Source: Thozetella sp. PMI_491
Taxonomy: Eukaryota; Ascomycota; Sordariomycetes; Chaetosphaeriales; Chaetosphaeriaceae
Direction of reading: 5' to 3'
DNA: 64,000 nucleotides
Assembly (NCBI GenBank): GCA_021432635.1
Contig: MU270107.1
Location: 153,210-217,209, forward strand
Numbering within the stretch: position 1 is the stretch's first letter; the number at the start of each line of letters is the position of its first letter. The translations under genes and the position numbers were made by a program. Below are positions 43,658 to 55,541 of the stretch, piece after piece. The notes under the pieces are model-generated. The model was not told the origin of the DNA, made no database searches, and worked only from the letters and a program-made list of their open reading frames with translations.

Positions 43658-46002
43658 ATGCTGGGAGAGATTGCCAGCTCCGCCTTGGAGCTTGCAAGTA
43701 TGCGACCCGATCGCCCCTCCCCTTTCGTTCGATGCGGCGACACATCGAAAGCTGACTACTTTCTCGACAGGGAGAGCTGCTGAGGATGAGGACCCTGAGG
43801 GTACGTTTGCCCGTTGACCCTCTGCGACACCTTCCACACCTGCGACCCCCCCCCCCCGGACCCCGATGCGATCCGAGAGGGTATACATGCTGACCCTACT
43901 ATTGCAGGAGGCAACTCTTCTAAGAAAGAGATCTCTTCCTCATGGGCCATCTTCATCCTGATCACACTGCTCATCGTGGCCTTCTTCACGAGCTACTTCT
44001 TGCAGCAGAAGAAGGTCACTGCCGTCCATGAAACCGTCATCTCTATCTTCGCCGGTACGAAAGCATTCTCCCCTCGACCCCCCAGACTCTTCTCTGCTTT
44101 CTGCTTGGGTAGCTGAGAGATCTGAATGGCTAACGGACCTCTCGCAGGCATGACCGTGGGACTGGTCCTACGGGTCGCCGCCGGCGATTCGATCCGAGAC
44201 CTTGTGAGCTTCGACTACCAGATCTTTTTCAACCTCCTCCTGCCGCCCATCATCCTGTCGTCCGGGTACGAGCTACACCAGGCCAACTTCTTTCGCAATA
44301 TCGGTACTATTTTGACCTTCGCCTTCGCCGGCACCTTCATCTCGGCCATCGTGATCGGCGTCATCCTGTACCTCTACACCCAGCTGCCCATCGAGGCGAT
44401 CGACATGACCTGGGTAGACGCCATCTCTGTAGGCGCCACACTGTCGGCCACGGATCCCGTCACTATCCTGGCCATCTTCAACTCGTACAAGGTCGACCCG
44501 AAGCTCTATACCATCATCTTTGGCGAGTCTATCCTCAACGACGCCATCGCCATTGTCATCTTCGAGTCCGCCCAGAAGGCCAAGGCCGGCGCAATGACCG
44601 CCCTCGGCGTGGGTGCCTTCTTCTCGACTATCTGGATCTTCTTGCGCGACTTCTTTGGGAGTCTGGTCATCGGGGCGGCTGTGGGCATAGCCACAGCACT
44701 GGGGCTCAAGTACACCTACGTCCGGCGGTACCCCAAGATCGAGAGCTGCTTGATCGTGCTAGTCGCCTATGCCACCTACTTCTTCTCCCAGGCCGTCCAG
44801 ATGTCCGGTAAGGAAACCCCGGCCCCAACGCATTGTCAAGCAGAACTAACTATCGTCTCGCAGGCATTGTGTCGCTCCTGTTCTGCGGGATCACTCTTAA
44901 GCACTATGCCTACTTCAACATGTCCCGGCGAACCCAGCTCACGACTAAGTACCTCTTCCAGGTGCTCGCGCAGCTGTCCGAGAACTTCATCTTCATCTAT
45001 CTTGGTCTCTCGCTATTTACGGAGAAGGACCTCCAGTTTCAGCCTTTGCTCATCATCGTGACCGTTATCGCGGTCTGTGCGGCCCGCTGGGCCGCTGTAT
45101 TTCCCCTGTCCAAGGCGATCAACTGGTTCATTCGCTACCGCGCCCAGCGGCGCGGCCGGGAGGCTAGTGACGAGCTTCCGTACAAGTACCAGGCCATGCT
45201 CTTCTGGGCCGGCCTTCGCGGCGCTGTCGGCGTAGCGCTAGCGGCTCTACTAACAGGCAGCGACATCTACGCGCTCAAGGCGACTGTACTCGTGGTGGTG
45301 GTGCTCACCGTTATCATCTTTGGCGGCACAACGGCGCGCATGCTTGAGATCTTGGACATCCGCACAGGGGTGGTGGAGGAGATCGACTCGGACGACGAGT
45401 TCGACATTGAAGCCATCGGCAACGGCAACTACTACAAGCGATCCGGGGACGCCATCGGCTTCAACCCCCGGCGGGGCTCCTCGGTGCCGCTCGACTCGGT
45501 CCGGAGCAGAGGCGCGGGGCGCACGGCTAGCCGGGACCGGAACGGATGGGCTTCTGGCCACCGGTCACCGCACAATGCCCTGTCTAGGACGCAGAGCCTC
45601 AACCGCAAGAATTCGAGGCCGGAGGACCTGGAGAGGTCCGATCTGCTTGGCACGTCGGGCAACGTCACCGACTCGGAGATCGGCAGCGACATCGACACGT
45701 CAGACTTGCCTCCGCCCGCGCCGCGAAGGCGATCGAGCCCGATGCCCCAGACCGGCGTGGCGGCCGAGAGCAGCAGCAAAGCGACTGACGCCGGACAAGC
45801 GCGAACGAGAGCTGGCACGCTAGGGGATGGACAGCCGATTACGGCCACGGCGGCATTCCGCCAGCTGTTCAGCACAGAAGATCCCTCCGCGCTCCTTCGC
45901 CAGCTGGATGAAGACTTCATTAAGCCGAAGCTGCTGCTTGACGGCGGGAACGGCCGAGGCGGTGGTAGCAGTAGCGGCGGCGGCGGTAGCGGGTCGGGTT
46001 GA
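43658..46002 (+). CDS. NHX1: Endosomal/vacuolar Na+(K+)/H+ exchanger
   Basis: CPA1-family antiporter that moves Na+ or K+ into endosomes and vacuole in exchange for protons, controlling lumenal pH, salt tolerance and vesicle traffic. Five exons: 43658-43697, 43771-43800, 43908-44054, 44148-44807 and 44864-46002 (671 aa). The first two exons code 23 residues. TM1 begins near W36. The amiloride-site motif FFNLLLPPI is at 99-107. Ion-binding signatures GATLSATDPVTILAIF and GESILNDAIAIVIFES follow, then the LFWAGLRGAVGVALAALL helix. About 12 membrane segments end near residue 430. The cytoplasmic tail is Ser/Arg-rich with acidic EEIDSDDEFDIEAIG and finishes in a Gly/Ser run (GGGSSSGGGGSGSG). Intron 2 contains a run of 12 C at 43846-43857. 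The call is secure. Confidence 0.93.
43846..43857. repeat. C12 homopolymer in an NHX1 intron
   Basis: Twelve C in the second intron of the exchanger gene, upstream of the CAG acceptor at 43905-43907. It has no coding effect but is a likely site of length error. Confidence 0.85.
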
Positions 46003-48033
46003 GACGGCCCGTTTGTTGGGCTTCATCGGGCATAAGGAGTTCTTTTTTTCAGTTTTCTTTTTGTTTCGCATAGACGAATGCATGTTTCTTGCTTGTTCGT
46101 CGGGCTAGACGCAACCGTTGTTGCCGCGCGCGTCTAGACGAAGCCCGGCTGGCATCACTTGGCGTTATAAAGGGACACGGAACAGGAGAACTTGTGGCCC
46201 TTGGGATGATTTGTCTATACTCACCCAGTTCGAGAGGGAAAGGGCCTCCTCGAGCTGGGCCACACAAGCAGGCGGCTACTGTATGAGGTTGGGGGTATAT
46301 GGAGGATGGTGAAATCTAATCTAGGCAGGCTTTCTTGTTTGGTCCGCTCCACAGTGCATCAATGGCCGGGGACGTTCAATTCGTGCCCAAATCATATTGG
46401 CTCGACACTATTTGTCGTTTTTCCGACCTTGGGGACCTCCGTTGCTCGCCATTGCTGACGTACTACTTACGCATGAAGAACGATAGCGAAGGTGGTCAGA
46501 AACGCCTCTCTGAGCCTGACTCATCAGGTAGGTATGTTCCGCCGGCCCTTCCTTGTCAAGTTTGGCTTGGGAAGCTCCTGGCCCGAGACAGTGCCCACGC
46601 CACCAAGCCGGTTCGAGGGCATCGTTCTTTACCTCAGACACATGGTCCTTCATCGGTGCATGGCACCGGGCTACCAGTGACGAATATAAATAGCGGTGCA
46701 CACACGTATACGCCAATCACACTAGTTAAACCCTAAAGCAACCAATGCCGTCCCCTCGGGTTACGTTCGGGCTTGGGTGGGCGGCGGCAACATGCAGAGA
46801 TAGACAGGAGTATGCTGCATATTGAGTGGCCGCCTCGCCATGAACACAACCCGAATGGACGGCGAGGCCACGCGTTGAAACCCCCGAGATGGTCGGCTCG
46901 CTACGGCTCCGCAGACACAGCCACCGGAACGCTGAAGGGGGAGTGTGGTGTTGGGTGGGTCGGAAGGGGAAAGAGAGCATGGGAGTTAGTTACAGGCAGC
47001 CAATCGTGGGCCCCTGGCGCCACCGACCGTGGCTCAGCACCTTGGCGGCCTTGTACTACCAGGTACTTGCAGTATGTACACTCGCTCTTGCCCCACCAGA
47101 CGCCTGCTGATGACGCTGACGCGAGCCTCCCGCCGGTCTATAGTAGAGAGAGGCGCGGGAGTCTGTCCTGAATGGACCGGCTCGGCGGCAGCCTACATGC
47201 CAGCTGGGGCGCGGAAAGCCATACACTGGCGAGACTAGCTTGACTGGCAAACTGGGTCGCTGCGGCCCCGCCCCTTCCCCGGGTAGGCAGTCTGTATGGA
47301 GAAGGTAATGTAGGTTCTGTAGCTGCTGCGTTATGCACATAGGTATCTTTTTTGCGCGGGGGTGCACTGTATTGTACCTACCAGTCAGGCTCGCCTTTTT
47401 TCTAGTCTCCTCCATCACCATCCTTCGTTAGTGGTTGTGTCGCCAAACCGCTTGAACGAAGACCTTGGGATCTTCGCTGGCATCGCTTTCTTGACCGAGC
47501 TGCGCACAATCTGCCTTCTCAACCGCGCCCTTCCCTGGCGGCACCAGCCCTTCCAGCCCATCGAAGCGAGAGCGACGGGCGATATAAACCAGGCGGCTCA
47601 GCCTCGCCGTCTGAAGTCCTTCGGGTCAAAGCTTCTGCGCAGCGCCTCTGGTGGCCGCCTCAGGGCTTCGTCAGCTGCGTCCTAATATCCCATTGTCTAT
47701 TCAAAAGCTGGAACCCCGCCATTCTAAACGACCTTCGGAGAGACATACGCCGTGGTTCGGTTTCTAGAGTTTTTGCGCACTGCGAATCTGTGGTCACGAG
47801 TCGCAAGGGCGAACGTGACGATAGCTTACTCTCTTTCTTTCCTTGGCGTGTCGAGACGCAACGGGCAGAGCCCACTTGCGGGTAGGCTAAGGCACCAGTG
47901 ACGTGCATTGAGGAACGACCGCCTCCCTTCCCGCCTCTCCCTCCCTTCGCTCCGCTCCGTCACGCTCAACGAAGTCGAAGCACCCCCTATCCCCCTATTG
48001 CTGCCCTACCACCCCGCCAACCCCGCCGCCGCC
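46003..48033. other. Intergenic region
   Basis: About 2 kb with no supportable gene. The last ~120 bases are in frame with the next gene but lack an ATG before 48034. Confidence 0.55.
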
Positions 48034-49524
48034 ATGCTCGACGAGAACCTCCCCACCTTCCGCTTCAAGTCCTCTTCAGACAATCCGCTCTCGACCATCC
48101 TCTACTTCTCTCAGAATGGCTCCGAGCCAGCCCCCGAGTACGTGCTGCGGCGTCCGGACCGGAACCAGCCCGCCGCCCGCAATAAGTACGCCATCGCCCT
48201 ATGCGATCCCTACAGCTCCAGCGTCGTCTACGGCGAGATCGTGATCGATCCGGAGTGGACCCAACCCACCCTCTCGGCCGCCGAGGTGCGAGCCCAACAG
48301 CAGAGCGGCGCCGGCCCTGCCCCTGCTGCTCCCGTCATCCCAGACACATTCACTGTGCTGCTCTACAATCCGGACCTGGCCGTCACCGTCAGGATGGTGG
48401 CCGGCAGCTGGGGCAAGAGCGACAGCTGGGAGTTTGAGCTACCGACGCAGGCCTTCCGCATGCCCTCCGCGAGCGAACTGGATCGCGAACAGGGCCACGC
48501 AAACGGCGCCGCCGACCTGTCGCCGAAGCTGGTGTTCCGCTGGAAGAAAGATGGCCGTCTGAGCAAGGATATGTCGTGCTTCATGTCGGGCAAAAACGTC
48601 GGTGGAAAGAAGAGCAAGGAGCCCGACATTACCGTGGCGCTGTTCAAAGCTGCTCGGGAGACCGCCGTGACCATCTACGAGCCCAATATGCAACGCGTCG
48701 AGCTCGAAGACCGCAAGGGCTGGGAAGTGGTGGTCCTACTCGCCGCCGAGGCCATCAAGGATCTGTATCTCATGCCACGACAGGACCCGTTCAACGTCTC
48801 AGGAGCACCCCTCACATCTGTCAACGGAGCAGGTAGGAAGAACTCTCGCCCGACGGGTAGCACACCGCCCGCCATGTCCGGTGCACTAGCCGGCGCGCCG
48901 TCGTCTTCGGCAACTGCCGCCGCCAATGTCGCGCCCGCCGCCGCGTCTACACCAGAGATCGAGGCCGAGACTCGCCGCCTGCAGGCCATGGTCGAGCAGG
49001 AGGAGCGGGAGCGCGAGAAGCGCGACAAGGCCGAGCAGAAGCGCATCAAGAAGATGCTTGAGGAGGAAGAAAAGGACCAGCGCCGCCGCCAGGCCGAAGT
49101 AGACAAAGAGACGGAGCGCTTGCGCCGCGAATTCGGCATGGCGGGCCAGGAACTCCCCTCGGCACGGCCTAACACCAGCACAAGCCCCCCACTGCCCCCT
49201 AGGCACCAGAACCAGGTGCACTTCGCGCCGCCGCCCCCAGGAGGAGGCGGCGGCGGGTGGTACGGCGGGGCGCCTCCACCACGTCCAGTTAGTGCCGGGC
49301 CGGCAGCACAGGGGCCGAACTCATGGTGGAGGGGGCCCAGCATTACCCCGATGCCGCAGCCGCAGCCGCAGCAGGCACCGCCGCAGCAGGCGTCTGGTAG
49401 GAGGAGGAATGGAAGCGGCGGCCTGGGGCTCCATCAGCCTGCCGCGTCGGTAAGCCAGTTCTTTGGAGGTGGGAGAGAAGAGGAGAGGAACAAGGTAAAG
49501 AAGAAGCGGAGCATGCACTGGTAA
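48034..49524 (+). CDS. Coiled-coil protein of unknown family
   Basis: Single exon, 496 aa, from the first ATG at 48034. I do not recognise the family. Residues 1-260 look globular: FRFKSSSDNPLSTILYFSQN, NKYAIALCDPYSSSVVYGEI, DTFTVLLYNPDLAVTVRMV, SPKLVFRWKKDGRL and ITVALFKAARETAVTIYEPN, with repeated strand-like segments and conserved-looking aromatic residues. Residues about 306-368 are a highly charged coiled coil (EAETRRLQAMVEQEERERE onward). The remainder is Pro/Gly/Gln-rich with PPLPP and PPPPGGGGGG stretches. The basic C-terminus (KVKKKRSMHW) may bind membrane or nucleic acid. Strong third-position C/G bias supports coding. A cytoplasmic scaffold is a guess from the domain order. Confidence 0.82.
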   Translation: MLDENLPTFRFKSSSDNPLSTILYFSQNGSEPAPEYVLRRPDRNQPAARNKYAIALCDPYSSSVVYGEIVIDPEWTQPTLSAAEVRAQQQSGAGPAPAAPVIPDTFTVLLYNPDLAVTVRMVAGSWGKSDSWEFELPTQAFRMPSASELDREQGHANGAADLSPKLVFRWKKDGRLSKDMSCFMSGKNVGGKKSKEPDITVALFKAARETAVTIYEPNMQRVELEDRKGWEVVVLLAAEAIKDLYLMPRQDPFNVSGAPLTSVNGAGRKNSRPTGSTPPAMSGALAGAPSSSATAAANVAPAAASTPEIEAETRRLQAMVEQEEREREKRDKAEQKRIKKMLEEEEKDQRRRQAEVDKETERLRREFGMAGQELPSARPNTSTSPPLPPRHQNQVHFAPPPPGGGGGGWYGGAPPPRPVSAGPAAQGPNSWWRGPSITPMPQPQPQQAPPQQASGRRRNGSGGLGLHQPAASVSQFFGGGREEERNKVKKKRSMHW

Positions 49525-50254
49525 GGAATGGGAGGTCCAACAACTCGGCCCATGGGTGAACATGGAAATAGGAGCCCAGTCGTCGAGCCCAGTCGACTTT
49601 GGGAGGTTCAAGTCAAATATAGTTGAGCCGGGCAAAATGGGCAAAATGACATGACGTGCAATGATACCTGGCGTTTAGGAATAGCATGAGAAGAAATGAT
49701 TTTTAGCAAACATAGGAATAGAAGACATGAATCCCAAAGGCTGGACATGACGCCCAACTATTGCCACATCGATCACGGTTGCAATGTGTACCTTCATGCC
49801 TAGCGCGCTTAGCGTTTACTGGAAGAAATAAGTGGCCATGAAGCCCAGAAGCCGTTGTCCGGGCCTGCCGACCTCGATGGATCCAGCGACCGCTGACTAG
49901 CCTAGCATAAAGATGATCCATCCTACTCGTGATGAAGAAGCAGGAAAGGTGGCAGCATGGCCACCTCCGTCACACCACACCAGTCCCAGGTCGAAATTGG
50001 AATTTCTTCTCTGTCTCACGAACTCGCCGAGTTTCTCCCCGACGTTGAATCCGCGGTGGGCTACCTCTTCGGAACTCCACTGCAATGCAGAGTGATGCTC
50101 GTATGTTGCGCGCCAGCTCGGCCCAGTATGTGATGGTATGAGGTAACTACGTAGGTTATTCAGGGGGAAGACGTCAAGCAGGCCAAGGAGAAGGCAATCT
50201 GTCTGTTGCCCTCAGCCACCTCCAGCCAATTGAAGCCATCGCGCAGGTTGCCCC

Positions 50255-50279
50255 GGGGGGGGGGGGGGGGGGGGGGGGG
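50255..50279. repeat. G25 homopolymer
   Basis: Twenty-five consecutive G on the + strand, preceded by CCCC. Confidence 0.9.
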
Positions 50280-50385
50280 AGGGAGGGAGGGGCGCATAGA
50301 CTGAGGTCTAGAGATGGCACGTCCTTACCTGCTAACTTAACCACCTGACATGCTACCCAACTTGGACTAGTGCATGGCAAGGTGC

Positions 50386-50414
<29 letters not shown>
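50386..50414. repeat. G29 homopolymer
   Basis: Twenty-nine consecutive G on the + strand, 106 bases downstream of the G25 run. Confidence 0.9.
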
Positions 50415-50418
<4 letters not shown>

Positions 50419-51253
50419 ACAATCAACGGGGTGTGGAGCCAGGCAGGTCGTACCAATTTGCTTGGCTCAGACGGGTGTTTATGCCTTCATGGCTGGCTAG
50501 TATATTCTTTCTTCTTTAGCAAGGTCGACCCAGCCGGTTTAGCGTCCTAGAGGACGCCCGGACTAGCTTTGGATCGGTAGTAAGCTACTAAATCCCAAGC
50601 CGCCGCCGATTCTGAAGACGACGACGCAATACTAACACGCTAGCTCGCCTCTCCGCACGAGCTAGAACTCTGATCAACGTCAGGGCTCCCAGGAGGCTTG
50701 CTATTGGTTGAGCTTCTCAGTAGGCAAAGCATGAGCACTTTCACCAACCAGGACTCGGACCTCATTGGCCAAGCACCTGATCAAGGGTCGAGGGAAGGTA
50801 AGACACGGTGCAGTGAATATCCCACCAAGGAGCTTTGGATTCTAGAAGCACACTGGAAAAGTCGTTACCGCAGACTCGCTTCGGCTGGTCTTTGTGGTAC
50901 CCGTCCATCGGGACGATGCCGGGGTGGCAGGAGGGGCAGGCGTCTCTTTCCCCCGGCCTACGTTTGCGTTTGGCCCGCCCTCGTCGCCTCCTCCTACCTT
51001 GGCTGTTGGCCGTGTCTCCCAGGATCGGGCAGTGGATTACCTTGATACACCAGGCTGCTGTTGAGAACATGCGGGACCGAGCCATGATTTGTTGGGATAT
51101 CCGAGTCCGAGTTCTTTGGCATAACGCTCGAAAGACGAGTATCAGTCTCAGGCCGAGTCTTGGAATTTGAGATGAACGGTCATAGGCCAGAGTGCGTCGG
51201 CTGGTTCCTTTCCTTTCGATGGCTGTCAGCTCGGGATCTGACGGGCGACGGCT

Positions 51254-51283
51254 GGCGAGGCCGCGTAGGGCGAGGCCGCGTAG
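51254..51283. repeat. Perfect 15-bp tandem duplication
   Basis: GGCGAGGCCGCGTAG occurs at 51254-51268 and again at 51269-51283 without mismatch. Intergenic. Confidence 0.9.
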
Positions 51284-53224
51284 CGATGCCTTGGGAAGCT
51301 CAAGAAAGCCCTACACGGTAGTCTGGACGGGCACGGTAGTCGGGCTGCAACTGGCCCGACGGCGAATGGTCGACCAGATGAGGCAGGGACCCCACATTCC
51401 GGCCGTCAAAGTCACTGGGCGAGGGGTGCTGCCAAACGCCGGGCCAGGGCTAGCAGCAAGAACGACGTCGTACTTCGACCCTCTGTAAGAAAGGACCCCC
51501 CGGGGAGACTGGTGGCGCTGGTGAGCGCTGGCGGCTCGCTGGCTGATCACGGCGGGACCGACCGGCAAAGATGAAACCAGAGCGACGGGGCAGGGATGCG
51601 GGCCCGTCTGGCTTTATGGGATGTTTCAACTTGGGCCCCAGACGTCGTGTCTATATCCCGATCTGCTAAAAGCCGACCCATTGTTCCGAACGGTCATCGT
51701 CGCGGAAGAACACCGACCAAGGAAGATGCATGGCAAGAAGAGATGGGGCCGCCGGCTGGTATGAGCTCGATGGGCCTGTGGTGGTGCGGTCGCCCTGGGG
51801 GAAGCTCCGAGAGCTTGGTTGTGGGGCGGAGGAGAGCTTTGGGTTGTGGCGAGAGGGATATGGCTGGGGAGTTTCCAAACGCAACAGATCTGGCAGCCAC
51901 TCATCATTCATCACGTTGCAAAGCGGTCGAGGCTTTCCCTGGGGCTAAGAATAGGGCGGGGTGGGAAGGGGGAAGGCGCTTGGAAGGGGATAGACGTGCG
52001 GCATAGGGTGTGAGCACAAGGTGATGTGAAAGCCTGTCTCAACCTCCACACCCTTAACTTCCCGAGCCTTAACACATTGACGGCTCAAGCAACCCGGTAG
52101 GGGATGAGAGGAATCAGCCAGCGAGGAGGAAAAAAAAACAATTACATCAGGCCGGATCGTATGCGGTGGCGTCTAGCCTGTCAGGAAACGAACTCCGTGG
52201 CAGCATGCGCACCGAACGAGCAGGATAGAACACACGAGATGGGCAGGGAGTTCTCTCGTCCCAACTCCATCGGGCCCCTCCTCCCCATTCTCTCCCTCCG
52301 AGGGTGGGTCTTGAATGCTTTGAAATGGACGATTCAAGACAAGGGTCTCAGCAAGAGCTTCGGTGCCTTCCCAGTTGGGAGAGCTTTGGTCGTGTGCTTG
52401 GAACTGGGACGAGACAGGATACTGGAGCATGGTCGGGCTCAGGTGTGGAATACGAGGGCTTCATACATTCGCCTACGTCGGAAAAAAAAGGGGGGGAGGC
52501 GGATTGCGCTGCGAAGCACGCCACCAGAGCTACCCGCCATGCGTGTCTCCGCGCTCTAGTCGTACTCCGTAGTGGTCTCAGGGCAGCAGCTTGTGCTCTG
52601 CTCCATATCGACCCATCGGGGGCCGGGAGGCCGACCGCCCCCCGTCCGCCACCTGTGGGCGCTAATTGCGTACCTCCAACTTTCTTGAGGATCCGAGCTG
52701 GGGACCGGCGCCTCTTGAGACCGTTGTGGCCCTGTGTCGAAGCAGCAGTCGATTGCCTTGGCGCGGGACTCTCTAGTTGGCCGCCGGACTACGTCCAGAG
52801 TAATAGCCCATCAAGGCGCCCCGTTCCAAGCGTGCGCATCGAGGTCGGCCGAACCTTTGGGTGGGGAAGGGGGGGAGGGCGGGCTCGCTCGGGTTCTGGT
52901 AAATTCTTCACGATGTTTTATCTTTTGGCTACTTGGAAGGGGGAAACAAGAGACTAGGCACTAGGGAGGTGCTCGGTACTGCGTACTAGGTAGGAAGCAG
53001 AGAGAATGGCCGATGCTTAGGAGGGAATTGCATCTGGGATAGGGAAAGTCTTCCAATGAGGCCCTTCCAATGAGAGGTGGGGACTGCCTAAGCCTCCCCC
53101 TTCTCCTTCCCATACTACAGGGAAGGGAAGGGCAGGGAAGGCTGCAAAGGGGAAACAAAAGAAAGGAAGAGGAGGCGAGAGGCGGCATTCTCAGGCACAG
53201 CAGGGGAGGGAGAATTTGGGGGAA

Positions 53225-53238
53225 GGGGGGGGGGGGGG
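53225..53238. repeat. G14 homopolymer
   Basis: Fourteen G upstream of the STE50 leader. Confidence 0.85.
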
Positions 53239-53920
53239 CGCGAGAGAAGGGAAGGAGAGAACCGAGCGAGCAACGGACAGCCCACCCCCCGGTAAGCCGT
53301 TGTGTATGGTGCCCAGACCAGTTGCAAATTTCGAAGCTAAGACCATTTTGGCGCCCACCCCAAGCAGGTCAGTAGGCGAGCGGCTAACAACTGCACCTGT
53401 CTCAATCAACAACCTCCTCCACATTTCTACCATAGCTGAAAGGCCTCTGCTTCCCCCCATCGCCAAATCACCCACAGTCCTTCTTTCTCGACGCTTTGGG
53501 GGCTGAACCGCGCACGCGCTCCCGTCCTCAATCGACTCATACCCTGAGGCGTCGTCTCCTCGCTCTTCCTTTGTCGTCCTATAGTATTTTCCCCCCTCGT
53601 CCCGGGAGCGCAAGCTGGCACCAACCCGACCACGTCGTAATTTTTTTTGGCGCCCGCGGTGCTCCTTCCCGCCCGACCCCATGTCCATCTAAGGCGGACG
53701 ACGATTGATCCTTCAGGTCAACCGCCCGCCTGCCCCCCTTCCTCTCCTGGCCATCGACTGCAGCCTCGGCGCCTCGCGGTCTTGGGAGGGGTTTTTTTTG
53801 GTCTACTTCGTCCAAACCTCCGTTCGCTGCCGAGAACCTTCTCGGTGCTACCGCCCGCGGCGAAACGAGAGCGCGAAATCCCGCCTTCTTAGGTGAGAGG
53901 GCCTCGCAATCACGCCCGCC

Positions 53921-55541
53921 ATGAGCTTCGTCGGCGGGACGGCGTACGCCGAGTCGGACGCCGACGACGAGTACGAGCGAGACATCCCCGACTCGTCTCC
54001 TATCGATGCCACCGATCTCGAGCACTCCCCTACCGAATCCGACCCTCACTCGAACGAGCACACGCCAACCACCTACGGCTATCGCAGCAGCGGCGACCGC
54101 TTGCCCGAAACCATCATCACCGAGTGGACTGCCGACGAGTGCGCGGATTTCATCGCCACCATTGGCCTGCAACAGTACTCGGACAAGTTCATAGGTTCGC
54201 ACGATCCCGCGCGATTGCCCGTCGCGGCCCGGCGTTACTAACGCATGCTCCAGAAAATGACATCGTCGGCGAGGCTTTGGTGGCGCTGCTCCACGATGAC
54301 CTTAAACAGATGGGTATCAGCAGCGTCGGTCATCGGCTCACCATCCTCAAGAGCGTCTACGATGTGAAGAAGGCCCAAGACGTACCAATAGATAGCGACC
54401 ATTACATGCCGCTCTGTATGTCTCCCTATCGTCCGCGCGACCTTCATCCTTTCCTCCCCGCACCCTCCCCTTTTCCTTCTGGTGCTAACCCCAAGCAATA
54501 GCGGCCGAGACTGAGGCCCAGTCGGCAACTGCCACGTTGAAGGACATCAAACAACTCGTGGAGCAGCTTCGCCTTCGAGATGAGCGGATGAGCTTGTTCG
54601 AGCTGGACCTGCGACGACTCACTGAAGACTTCAGGAGGCTGCGGGAGGACATGCTTCCAGCGCTGCGCCTCGCCAAGGACGCCCAGCAGCCTCTGCCCAA
54701 CCTCAACAATGGCACCGCCTACAGCGAAACAATATCACCACCGGCCCCGACTCCTTCGACCGCGGGCCAGTCGGGCGGCGGCTTGAAGCGGCAATACTCG
54801 ACCAAGAAGATCATGCTCTCGCAACCCAAGACGACGTCACCAACCACCCTCACCCACGACCGAATGCTTGTCGAGCAGACGCTAGATCCCTCAAGCGCCG
54901 CTGAAAGAGCTGTGCTATCATCGTCACAAATGTCGGGGCACCTGGGCCCGATGAATGGCGGGTCTGGCACGGCGACATCCCCGTCGTATCCCTCCCCGAA
55001 CATTCCCTCGCCGACCTCGCCGCCCATGACCATAGGCGGTGCCACGCTCGCATCCCGATCCTACCGGTCCGACCAAAATACGCCGTCCACCCGCTCTACC
55101 TTTGCCGAAAGTGACCGCGACCACTATAGCTCCCGGGAAAATAAGGGGGCACCGCCTCGCCGGATGCAGACGCCGGCCCCAGACACACCAAGCACCAGCA
55201 ACTCATCGGTCGAGATATTCAAGTCGTTCCGCGTCAGCATGGATGACCCTTGCTACAAAGTCTTGCCAGCAGCGCTCAAAAAGTACCAGATCAACGCGCC
55301 ATGGGACCAATATGCACTCTACATTGTGTACGGCGACCAGGAGCGATGCCTGGGGCTGGACGAGAAACCCCTCATCCTGTTTAAGCAGCTGGACCGGGAG
55401 GGCAAGAAACCAATGTTCATGCTCCGGAAGACGAACAATGCGCAGGTCGACCTCTCGGCTGACGTTCCCGGTAGCGCGGGGCTTGGGGCAGCGGCTCGTG
55501 GGGCCGCGACAGGGTATGACCCGCCGGGAGGCATCATATGA
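53921..55541 (+). CDS. STE50: MAPK-cascade adaptor Ste50
   Basis: Adaptor that tethers the MAPKKK Ste11 to membrane-bound Cdc42 complexes in the mating, filamentation and osmotic-stress pathways; in filamentous fungi it is needed for cell fusion and infection structures. Exons: 53921-54194, 54254-54415 and 54502-55541 (491 aa). The SAM domain lies at about 66-133 (TEWTADECADFIATIGLQQY ... GISSVGHRLTILKSVYDVK) and would bind the SAM domain of Ste11. A short helical region (LKDIKQLVEQLRLRDERMSL) and a Ser/Pro/Thr-rich linker with many SP/TP sites follow. The Ras-association domain is at about 382-457 (SFRVSMDDPCYKVLPAALKK ... RCLGLDEKPLILFKQL). The tail is Gly/Ala-rich. Length and domain order are as expected. 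The call is secure. Confidence 0.95.

Larger units (their letters stand above)
49525..53920. other. Gene-poor 4.4-kb region upstream of STE50
   Basis: No convincing gene. Frames up to 217 codons exist but read as noncoding (no domain, no consistent bias). Contents: runs of 25 and 29 G at 50255-50279 and 50386-50414, a perfect 15-bp tandem duplication at 51254-51283, a run of 14 G at 53225-53238, and from about 53400 a CT-rich leader of STE50. Confidence 0.5.

Noticed and set aside
32920-46002. Secondary-metabolite gene cluster
   Set aside because: No polyketide synthase, NRPS, terpene cyclase, P450 or cluster-type regulator is present; acetoacetyl-CoA synthetase here is a primary-metabolism enzyme.
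50255-50414. Telomere-like or centromeric repeat
   Set aside because: The tracts are pure G without the TTAGGG unit, and they lie inside a window with ordinary genes on both sides.
52304-52957. 217-codon open frame on the + strand upstream of STE50
   Set aside because: Composition irregular, no recognisable motif, several overlapping frames equally open.
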